The notes under the pieces are model-generated. The model saw only the letters and a program-made list of their open reading frames with translations. It was not told the DNA's origin and searched no databases. From assembly GCA_964513465.1 (NCBI GenBank), contig CAZEMR010000037.1:1-30255 (forward strand): a stretch of 30,255 bases of DNA. Reading direction: 5' to 3'. The DNA comes from CAZEMR01 sp964513465 (GTDB lineage Bacteria > Bacteroidota > Ignavibacteria > Kapaibacteriales > UBA2268). Shown piece by piece: positions 23,866-30,255 of this stretch. A program made the position numbers and the translations under genes. The number at the start of each line of letters is the position of its first letter. Positions within the stretch are counted from its first letter, which is position 1.

Positions 23866-25346
23866 AAAAAGCAATAGTTATCGGCGCCGGGATTGGCGCG
23901 CTGGCACTGGGGATACGGCTGCTGGGGCGCGGAATCGAAGTCGAAATATTCGAGAAAAATTCGCATCCCGGTGGTCATGCGGGTCGGCTGGAGGCCGATG
24001 GATACACGTTCGATATGGGGCCGACGCTTATAACCGCCCCGGAAATAATCGAAAATATATTCCTGAGCGTGGGCGAAAATTTTCGGGATTATACGGAGTT
24101 AATCCGGCTCGATCCTTACTATCGCGTTTATTTTCATGATGATACGTATATCGACTACAGCGGCGACGGCGAAGCGATGAAGCGGCAGATGGCCGCATTC
24201 AACCCCGTTGATGCCGCCAGCTATGACGATTTCATAGAGCATTCACGGAAGATTTACTCGGCAATTATCGAGGATGGCCTTGGCGGCACCCCGTTCAATC
24301 GGCTTTCGACCATGCTGCGGTTTGCCCCTAAGGCATTGAGGCTTGGGGCTTTCAGCGCTGGCTATTCGATTGCTGCAAGGTATTTCGAGGATTTCCGCCA
24401 CAGGTTCATGTTTTCGTTCCACCCACTGTTTATCGGGGGGAATCCATTCCGGGTGCCGGCCGTATATCTGATGATCTCATATCTCGAAAAAGCCGGCGGG
24501 GTGTGGTATACACCCGGCGGAATGCGGGCTTTGGTCTCGGCGATGACTGAAGTATTTGAAAAACACGGCGGCCGTATCAATTATAATTTGCCGGTTGAGA
24601 GAATTATTGTCAAAAATCGAAAAGCGATCGGAGTAAAAGCCAGTGGTGATAATCACTTAGCGGATATGGTCGTATCCAATGCGGATGTGACCCATACGTA
24701 TAATGACCTGCTGAATCGGGAAAAAACATTGATCAATTCCGTGCGGATAGATATGGCAAAATACTCGATGAGCGCATTTATCCTATATCTCGGCGTCCGG
24801 AAAAAATTCGACAAACTGCGCCACCACACAATAATTCTCTCGAAAAGATACCGCGATCTGGTGGACGATATATTCGAGGCGCACCATCTGCCGGATGATT
24901 TCTCGCTCTATCTGCATGTGCCCTCGCGAACTGATGAAACGATGGCTCCGCCCGGTTGCGAGAGCATTTACGCGCTGGCGCCCGTTACTAATTTGCAGGG
25001 AAAGATTGACTGGCAAACAAAAAGCATTGATTTTTGCAAAAGAATTGTTACATTTCTTGAAAATGATTTTGGACTTTCCGAACTTGAGCAAAATATTGAA
25101 TTTAAGGCGATGCTGACCCCGGAGGATTTTCGTCGCAGAACTAATTCTCATATGGGTACGCCCTGGGGAATGGAGCCAATCCTGAGGCAGTCGGCGTATT
25201 TTCGGCCGCACAATCGCAGCGAGGAGATCGGATATTTATATATAGTCGGCGCAGGCACTCATCCCGGAGGCGGGCTCCCCGGAGTAATGCTTTCTGCCGA
25301 AGCGACTATGAAGCTGATCGAGGAAGATTTTACCAACAAATCATAG
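23862..25346 (+). CDS. crtI: Phytoene desaturase CrtI
   Basis: The 494-residue product converts phytoene to lycopene by successive desaturations, using FAD at the membrane surface. The N-terminal Rossmann motif is AIVIGAGIGALALGIRLL with EIFEKNSHPGGHAGR. The C-terminal signature is YLYIVGAGTHPGGGLPGVM followed by LSAEATMKL, preceded by ILRQSAYFRPHNRSEE, the classic CrtI block. Length is normal (490-510). The start overlaps the preceding desaturase stop by ATGA, and the next gene begins directly after its TAG. The number of desaturations (3 or 4) cannot be read from sequence. Confidence 0.93.
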   Translation: MKKAIVIGAGIGALALGIRLLGRGIEVEIFEKNSHPGGHAGRLEADGYTFDMGPTLITAPEIIENIFLSVGENFRDYTELIRLDPYYRVYFHDDTYIDYSGDGEAMKRQMAAFNPVDAASYDDFIEHSRKIYSAIIEDGLGGTPFNRLSTMLRFAPKALRLGAFSAGYSIAARYFEDFRHRFMFSFHPLFIGGNPFRVPAVYLMISYLEKAGGVWYTPGGMRALVSAMTEVFEKHGGRINYNLPVERIIVKNRKAIGVKASGDNHLADMVVSNADVTHTYNDLLNREKTLINSVRIDMAKYSMSAFILYLGVRKKFDKLRHHTIILSKRYRDLVDDIFEAHHLPDDFSLYLHVPSRTDETMAPPGCESIYALAPVTNLQGKIDWQTKSIDFCKRIVTFLENDFGLSELEQNIEFKAMLTPEDFRRRTNSHMGTPWGMEPILRQSAYFRPHNRSEEIGYLYIVGAGTHPGGGLPGVMLSAEATMKLIEEDFTNKS

Positions 25347-26327
25347 ATGCTTATGATCAATATCAAAACCATTTTTGAACCCGTAACCGCAGAGCTTATT
25401 GAATTCGAGAAGCATTATCTGGAATTTATCCGAAACAAGGTGATTCTTCCGGAAGATATTGTCGAATATATGCTTAGCCGACGCGGCAAGCGAATTCGTC
25501 CGACTCTCGTATTTCTTAGCGCAGGGCTTTCCGGGGGTGTTAACCGCCGCGCAGTCGATGCCGCTATCTGTGTGGAATTAATGCACAATGCAGCGCTGGT
25601 GCACGACGATGTCGTCGACCAATCCTTCGTGCGGCGCAATCTGCCTACGTTCAACGCAATCTGGGGCGACCACGCGGCGCTTTTGTTCGGCGATTATCTG
25701 ATGTCGATAATATTCTCGCATCTTAGCGAAACGGGAGAGTACGAGCTGATCGGAATCCTCAGCCGTGCATTCCGTAAGATGAGCCATGGCGAACTGATTC
25801 AGATGGAAAATATTGCCAGTCCGGAAATCAGCGAAGAGGTGTATTTTGATATAATTTACGGCAAAACCGCGGCGCTGATCTCGGCCTGTTGCGAATCCGG
25901 AGCAGTTGCTGCCGGGGCCACGGCCGGTGAGCGAGATTTGCTGAAAAAATTCGGTGAATATATCGGAATTGCGTATCAGATAGGCGATGATCTTTTTGAT
26001 TACATTCCGGATTCGAGCACAGGCAAGACAAGTTCGAAAGATATTTATGAGAAGAAACTGACTCTGCCGCTGATTCATGCACTCAGGCAGTCCGATCCCG
26101 CAGAATCCCGCGGGATAATTAATTATTTCAGAAACGGGCGCATGACCGACAGCGCGGTCGAGGAAATCATTCGCTTTGTGGATAGCAACAGAGGCGCCGA
26201 ATATGCGCGAAATATGATGAATGAATACATCAGCAAGGCTCATAACCTGCTGGAATCGTTCGAAAACAGCAATATTCGCGATTCGATGAAAAGCCTTGCG
26301 GATTATATTGCTAACAGAGATCACTGA
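25347..26327 (+). CDS. trans-Polyprenyl diphosphate synthase (GGPP or longer chain)
   Basis: The 326-residue product condenses isopentenyl diphosphate onto allylic diphosphates. The first Asp-rich motif is VHDDVVDQSFVRRN (D87, D88, D91) and the second is QIGDDLFDYI (D214, D215, D218). The RRGKRIRPTLV block at 45-55 binds IPP. Between crtI and crtB the natural job is to supply GGPP for phytoene. However, the first motif is the DDxxD type with Ala at the fifth position upstream (HNAALVHDD). This is like IspB and other long-chain synthases and unlike the CrtE type with DDxxxxD, so a long quinone side chain product is possible. It starts immediately after the crtI stop; an ATG at 25353 is an alternative start. 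Four nucleotides separate it from crtB. Confidence 0.9.
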   Translation: MLMINIKTIFEPVTAELIEFEKHYLEFIRNKVILPEDIVEYMLSRRGKRIRPTLVFLSAGLSGGVNRRAVDAAICVELMHNAALVHDDVVDQSFVRRNLPTFNAIWGDHAALLFGDYLMSIIFSHLSETGEYELIGILSRAFRKMSHGELIQMENIASPEISEEVYFDIIYGKTAALISACCESGAVAAGATAGERDLLKKFGEYIGIAYQIGDDLFDYIPDSSTGKTSSKDIYEKKLTLPLIHALRQSDPAESRGIINYFRNGRMTDSAVEEIIRFVDSNRGAEYARNMMNEYISKAHNLLESFENSNIRDSMKSLADYIANRDH

Positions 26328-26331
26328 GTAA

Positions 26332-27222
26332 ATGAACAAAGTACTGTCCGAACACGCTGCGAAGCCATATTTCGAGTTTTCGCGGGCGATAACGCGGTAT
26401 TATGCAAAGAGCTTTTATTTCTCTGCTCAATTTCTGCCGCGGGATGTCCGATGGGCTACTTATGCGGTGTATGGTTTTTGCCGCCACGCTGATAATATTG
26501 TGGACAATCCCCGCCTGCGCACCCAGAGTCAGATAATTGCCGAACTGGATTCACTTTGCGATGAACTCAGAATCGCATGGCAGACCGGCGAATCCGAGAA
26601 TCCCGCGCTTTTTTCATTCGTCAGGGTGGGCCGAAGTGTTGATATGCCAATCGAATACCCGCTCGATCTGATCGAAGGCGTCAGGATGGATTTGACAAAA
26701 AGCCGATATAATAATTTTGATGAATTATATATATTCTGCTATCGGGTGGCCTCGGTGGTGGGACTGATGATGACCTACGTGTTAGGCTTCTGCGACGAGA
26801 GAGCGCTCGAATACGCCGAAAAAATGGGCATTGCGATGCAGCTCACCAATATTTTGCGCGATATAGAAGAAGATATGCAAATGGGGCGTATATATATACC
26901 AATCAATGAATTGCAGCAATTCGGAATCAGCCCGGAAGATATTATCAACAAAAATTTCAGTGATAATTTTAAAGAATTAATGCAATTCCAAATTCGGCGA
27001 GCGCGTGATTATTACCAGAAGGCCCGGCCCGGAGTGCGTATGCTCGATCGGTCCTCCAGATTTGCGATATATGCCGCAAGTTCGATTTATGGCAAAATTC
27101 TGGACAAAATCGAGGAAAATGGTTGCAATCCTTTTCTCGGTAGGGCATTCGTACCAAAATCCGAAAAAATATCAATACTTTTTCGTGAATTGATCAAAAG
27201 CAAGCTGAATCTGAATATATGA
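26332..27222 (+). CDS. crtB: Phytoene synthase CrtB
   Basis: The 296-residue product joins two GGPP head to head to give phytoene. It has the SQS_PSY pattern: YYAKSFYFSAQFLP, then the first Asp motif FCRHADNIVDN (D54, D58), YRVASVVGLMMTYVLG, and the second Asp motif LTNILRDIEEDMQMGRIYIP (D177, D181). Length fits the bacterial family. Four nucleotides separate it from the polyprenyl synthase gene, and its stop overlaps the acyltransferase start by ATGA. Together with crtI it commits the operon to C40 carotenoids. Confidence 0.95.
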   Translation: MNKVLSEHAAKPYFEFSRAITRYYAKSFYFSAQFLPRDVRWATYAVYGFCRHADNIVDNPRLRTQSQIIAELDSLCDELRIAWQTGESENPALFSFVRVGRSVDMPIEYPLDLIEGVRMDLTKSRYNNFDELYIFCYRVASVVGLMMTYVLGFCDERALEYAEKMGIAMQLTNILRDIEEDMQMGRIYIPINELQQFGISPEDIINKNFSDNFKELMQFQIRRARDYYQKARPGVRMLDRSSRFAIYAASSIYGKILDKIEENGCNPFLGRAFVPKSEKISILFRELIKSKLNLNI

Positions 27223-27902
27223 TAAAAGCCGACCACAAAGCCTATGCGCATTTCCTGATAAGGAATTATATCAATTATAATCTTAAGCACAGCTTCCATT
27301 CGATCGGACTGATCGGCGAAATGCCAAAGCCGGATCCGGGGCTGCCGCTGATAATCACACCGAATCATTTTAGCTGGTGGGATGGATTTTTCGGCTATTA
27401 CCTGAATGAAAAATTATTCCACAGGAAATTTCATATTATGATGCTCGAGCGCCAGCTCCGCAAATATCCACTATTCGCAAAGTGTGGCGCATTCTCTATC
27501 GATCCGGCCTCGATGCGCAGTTATATCGCGACATTCCGGTATGTTCATGAATTAATCGCGCAATATGGCGGCAATTTTCTGCTGTATTATTATCCTCAGG
27601 GCGAAATGAAATTCCATCGCGAGCCGATCGAATTCCGCCGCGGTATCGAAAAACTCGTAATCGCGCTCGACCGACCTGTCGGACTGATGACTCTTGCCGT
27701 GCGCGTGGAGCTGACCACAGAGCAATTCCCGGATATATATATAAAATTCGGCGAGTTACGGCGATGCGATAAGTCAAATGCGCCCACTGCAGATAATCTA
27801 GCAGCCGAAATATCGCAGAATCTCGAATCAATCGACTGTTCCATAATTGCCGGCGAATCGCAGACCATTCTAATGTCCGGCCGGAAGACCGCGGGGAGCT
27901 GA
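27219..27902 (+). CDS. PlsC-type acyltransferase, likely carotenoid-sugar acylation (CruD-like role)
   Basis: The 227-residue product has the acyltransferase catalytic block NHFSWWDG (H50, D55, HX4D) and block III LYYYPQGEM at 122-130, where PQGE replaces the usual PEGT. Lengths and motifs fit small PlsC-like enzymes that move an acyl group to a hydroxyl. Next to a glycosyltransferase and cruF in a crt operon, the best inference is acylation of the sugar on a carotenoid glycoside, as CruD does for chlorobactene glucoside in green sulfur bacteria. Phospholipid synthesis remains possible. No clear membrane span; it is probably peripheral on the inner membrane. The start overlaps crtB by ATGA. 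Confidence 0.82.
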   Translation: MIKADHKAYAHFLIRNYINYNLKHSFHSIGLIGEMPKPDPGLPLIITPNHFSWWDGFFGYYLNEKLFHRKFHIMMLERQLRKYPLFAKCGAFSIDPASMRSYIATFRYVHELIAQYGGNFLLYYYPQGEMKFHREPIEFRRGIEKLVIALDRPVGLMTLAVRVELTTEQFPDIYIKFGELRRCDKSNAPTADNLAAEISQNLESIDCSIIAGESQTILMSGRKTAGS

Positions 27903-27908
27903 CACGCT

Positions 27909-29030
27909 ATGCTGATACTCTGGATAATCATATTATTTCCACTGTTCATTTTTTTCGTGACCTCGCTGATCAATATTTTTGCGGGGCCATTTCTGAAGCG
28001 GGCGCCGCATGAATCAGGGCCGAGGGTGTCGGTGCTTGTGCCCGCCCGCAACGAAGCCGCCAATATTGCCGGTTGTATCCGAAGCCTCGCCGCCCAGGAT
28101 TATCCCGATATGGAGATTATTATATGCGATGATTGCTCGACGGACAATACGGCCGGAATCGCCAGCCAGGCCGCACGGGGCGCGGACAATATCCGAATAA
28201 TCGAGGGTACGGAGCCGCAGCCGGGCTGGACGGGCAAAAATCACGCATGCCACCAGTTATCGCAGCTCGCCACCGGCGAAATACTGATATTTACCGACGC
28301 CGACGACCGCCACGCCACGGATGCGGTCAGCCGGACGGTTGGCTATATGCGCAAATGGGACGCCTCGCTGGCGAGCGCCTTTCCCGGGATGGTCATGCGC
28401 AGCCCCGCCGAGAAGCTCGTCATTCCGATGATCGATATGATTATTTACTCGATGTTTATCCTCTGGTCGGCGCGGTTTGTGCCGTGGAATATCTTCGCTG
28501 CGGCAAACGGCCAGTGGCTGGCGATCACCCGCGAGGCTTACGATACAATCGGCGGCCACTCCGGGGTGCGCGACTTTGTGGTCGAGGACGTCGCGCTTGC
28601 CCGCAGGGCCAAGAAGGCAGGCCTGCGCATACTCACGGCGTCGGGTCTGGACATGGTCGAATCGCGCATGTACACTGGCTGGCGTGATGTCTGGCAGGGG
28701 CTTTCGAAGAATCTCTTCGGCTTAACAAATTATAACGGGCCGCTTTTTGCGATGCTGCTATCGGCGCTGTTTATTTCGTGCGTAATACCATTTATTTTGA
28801 TATTCTTCTATCCGATGAATATATATATACTTATCGCAATTGCGGCAAATCTGCTCTGGCGGCTTGGGCTTGCCATCAGATACGGACATAATATATTTTT
28901 TGCGGTACTGCTGCATCCGGTATCTATCACATTGCTGATTGCAATCGGTATAAATTCTTGGTTTTTAAGCCGCTTCCGGACAGTGGCCTGGAAGGATCGC
29001 AATATTCACATCCGGCCGGGGAGGATATGA
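27909..29030 (+). CDS. Membrane GT2 glycosyltransferase, likely carotenoid glycosylation (CruC/CruG-like role)
   Basis: The 373-residue product begins with a membrane segment (residues 3-25). A GT2 catalytic domain follows: VSVLVPARNEAANIAGCIRS (40-59), ICDDCSTDNTAG (72-83), GWTGKNHACHQLS (106-118), the metal-binding FTDADD (D130, D132), and VVEDVALARRAKKAG (E226, D227) as general-base region. About three C-terminal membrane segments follow (from residue 275). The WTGKNxACHQL block is typical of glycosyltransferases found in carotenoid clusters such as CruC/CruG and CrtQ. The likely step is glycosylation of a carotenoid tertiary hydroxyl made by CruF, encoded next. Sugar donor unknown. It starts 6 nt after the acyltransferase. 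Confidence 0.86.
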   Translation: MLILWIIILFPLFIFFVTSLINIFAGPFLKRAPHESGPRVSVLVPARNEAANIAGCIRSLAAQDYPDMEIIICDDCSTDNTAGIASQAARGADNIRIIEGTEPQPGWTGKNHACHQLSQLATGEILIFTDADDRHATDAVSRTVGYMRKWDASLASAFPGMVMRSPAEKLVIPMIDMIIYSMFILWSARFVPWNIFAAANGQWLAITREAYDTIGGHSGVRDFVVEDVALARRAKKAGLRILTASGLDMVESRMYTGWRDVWQGLSKNLFGLTNYNGPLFAMLLSALFISCVIPFILIFFYPMNIYILIAIAANLLWRLGLAIRYGHNIFFAVLLHPVSITLLIAIGINSWFLSRFRTVAWKDRNIHIRPGRI

Positions 29031-29695
29031 TGCGCCAGATAACCTGGCAGGCCGCTCGGATGCTTGTGCTCTGGCTGTTTCTGGTGCTGGGCGCAGTGTG
29101 GCATATATTTGATAAATACCAGGAAGTCAGCCGTATAATTTCCGGGCCGGTGATGCTTTTATTTGGAATATGGATAGCTCTGGAATATATTATTATTAGC
29201 AAAAAACGGATGAAATTTATATTTTATACCACAATAATTTTTGTAGTCGGTTTTTTCGTGGAATTGATTGGAGTTGCCACCGGATTCCCCTTCGGCGGCT
29301 ATCAATACGGCGGCGTTTTGCAGCCCGTAGCCGGAGGCGTTCCGATTGCAATTGGGTTTGCGTGGATCACTATGCTGCTTTCGTCCGCTGCTGTGGCCAA
29401 TCTGCTGACGCGGTTGGCGGGCAGGCAATTCCCCGCGTGGGCGATGGCCGCAATCACCGGCGGGCTGATGACCGCATTCGATTATGTAATGGAGCCCGCG
29501 GCTATCCGACTCGGATATTGGAGCTGGTCAGGCGGCGAGGTGCCGCTGGCGAATTACCTCGGGTGGTTTACGATTGGCGGCGGATTGGCATATTTCGGAT
29601 ATAAATTTAAATATCTGCCGGAGCGGTTTCCGACAATCGGACTGCATCTTTATTTCGCACAAATGACTTATTTTATTGCAATTTACTTCAAATAA
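29030..29695 (+). CDS. cruF: CruF-like carotenoid 1',2'-hydratase (DUF422 family)
   Basis: The product is 221 residues with about 6-7 membrane segments. The family motifs are visible: FFVELIGVATGFPFGGYQYG, VPIAIGFAWITM, FDYVMEPAAIRLGYWSW and VPLANYLGWF. In Synechococcus and green sulfur bacteria CruF adds water to the psi end of carotenoids, giving a 1'-hydroxyl that a CruG/CruC-type enzyme then glycosylates. The neighbouring GT2 gene fits this pairing exactly. Two starts are possible, ATG at 29027 and ATG at 29030. GGAGG at 29020-29024 is only 2 nt from the first but 5 nt from the second, so I choose 29030, with a TGATG overlap of one nucleotide with the glycosyltransferase. A frame extending upstream to 28958 lies inside the previous gene. 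Confidence 0.9.
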   Translation: MRQITWQAARMLVLWLFLVLGAVWHIFDKYQEVSRIISGPVMLLFGIWIALEYIIISKKRMKFIFYTTIIFVVGFFVELIGVATGFPFGGYQYGGVLQPVAGGVPIAIGFAWITMLLSSAAVANLLTRLAGRQFPAWAMAAITGGLMTAFDYVMEPAAIRLGYWSWSGGEVPLANYLGWFTIGGGLAYFGYKFKYLPERFPTIGLHLYFAQMTYFIAIYFK

Positions 29696-29709
29696 TAGAG
29701 GGGCGAATC

Positions 29710-30255
29710 ATGGAATTACCAAAGCGCTACGCCAAATTTTCGGAGAAATATCCCGAAATCTGCCCGGCATACGAAAAGCTGGGCAAAGCAATCCACCAGA
29801 CCAGTCCCATTGCCGACAAATCCCGCGGACTCGTCGTCACACGCCCAGATACCGCAAAGGAATACAGCATACTCGACCACTTCGGCTCCGTACGCGCAAA
29901 AATTACGCTCAAAGGCGGCGCCACAGCCATCGAAACCTACGACTACAAGCCATTCGGCGAGCCAATGGGCGGCGAAACCCGCATCGGATACTCCGGCAAC
30001 GAACGCGACGAGGAAACCCGCTACATGCCCTTCGGCGCGCGAATATACGACCCCACGATCGGCCGCTTCCTCAGCGTCGATCCGCTATTCGAAGCATTCA
30101 CCGTCACCACGCCCTACGCCTACGGCGCCTCCGACCCCGTAAACTTTGCCGACCCCACGGGCCTCGCGCCCGAGCGCGAGAAGCCGCGGGGGGACGAGGT
30201 GCAGTATGTCGGGTCAATGCAGGAATCGATCGACTGCATCTATCAGGCAAATCAG
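29710..30255 (+). CDS. RHS-repeat core cassette without N-terminal repeats, 3' end outside window
   Basis: From the ATG at 29710, with GAGGGG 6 nt upstream, the frame is open to the window edge (182 codons). The RHS-associated core is seen as YSILDHFGSVRAKITL, YDYKPFGEPMGG, GYSGNERDEETRYMPFGARI, YDPTIGRFLSVDPL, YAYGASDPVNFADPTGLAP. After the core the sequence becomes variable, as in polymorphic toxins whose C-terminal tip follows DPxG. The usual thousand-residue YD-repeat shell is missing: only about 70 residues precede the core. This suggests a displaced RHS tip or a gene fragment. Codon use is strongly C-ending and unlike the carotenoid genes just upstream, pointing to separate origin. It begins 14 nt after cruF, probably by chance of insertion. 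Confidence 0.85.
   Translation, partial: MELPKRYAKFSEKYPEICPAYEKLGKAIHQTSPIADKSRGLVVTRPDTAKEYSILDHFGSVRAKITLKGGATAIETYDYKPFGEPMGGETRIGYSGNERDEETRYMPFGARIYDPTIGRFLSVDPLFEAFTVTTPYAYGASDPVNFADPTGLAPEREKPRGDEVQYVGSMQESIDCIYQANQ

Noticed and set aside
28133..28687. 184-codon plus-strand frame inside the glycosyltransferase gene
   Set aside because: It is an out-of-frame shadow rich in Arg/Gly with no motif, fully inside a convincing GT2 gene.
1..30255. CRISPR arrays, insertion sequences, rRNA genes
   Set aside because: No regularly spaced direct repeats, transposase motifs or rRNA sequence were found; the only tandem repeats are protein-coding domain repeats.

Overview
The window looks like chromosomal DNA from a Bacteroidota/FCB-group bacterium. 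Possible homes are Kapabacteria or Ignavibacteria, but this is an inference from protein style and not a phylogeny. Three observations support the group. There is a 1725-residue secreted protein with SBBP repeats, Ig/PKD-like repeats and a type IX secretion (T9SS) C-terminal domain. Several intergenic regions carry the Bacteroidota-type -7 element TAnnTTTG, best seen just upstream of tRNA-Pro. The carotenoid genes resemble those of green sulfur bacteria and other FCB members. UGA is an ordinary stop in this genome: thrS, gmk, the msrAB fusion and the cupin gene all end with it.

Layout. Positions 1-478 hold the 5' part of a minus-strand secreted protein. Positions 738-7219 hold thrS, a secreted phosphodiesterase, a secreted protein with 13 G[DN]Dx[YF] repeats plus a helical HEAT-like tail, and gmk. 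tRNA-Pro(GGG) with a strong terminator follows at 7302-7420. The giant T9SS protein occupies 7731-12908, and a lipoprotein MsrB-MsrA fusion occupies 13069-14046. An AT-rich two-gene module follows at 14214-15846: a RecF/OLD-like ATPase overlapping a TOPRIM-like protein, which looks like a PARIS/OLD-type defence candidate. A minus-strand set (nitrilase, AraC-type regulator, VOC protein) lies at 15848-18062. A CoA-binding protein, a polytopic membrane protein and a cupin lie at 18266-20147.

A second AT-rich module on the minus strand (20150-21625) is the most unusual part of the window. It encodes an apparent proteasome-like Ntn hydrolase: Met followed by a Thr that aligns with catalytic Thr1, with matching Asp and Lys. 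The frame is split by one in-frame UGA, and a 59-residue small protein is encoded 3 nt downstream.

From 21815 to 29695 runs a very tight eight-gene plus-strand operon: a periplasmic protein of unknown function, a CrtD/CrtN-like desaturase, CrtI, a trans-polyprenyl diphosphate synthase, CrtB, a PlsC-type acyltransferase, a GT2 glycosyltransferase and CruF. Together these should build a C40 carotenoid, hydrate a psi end, glycosylate it and acylate the sugar. No lycopene cyclase is in the window, so the product is either acyclic or the cyclase is encoded elsewhere. The window ends inside an RHS core cassette that begins 14 nt after cruF.
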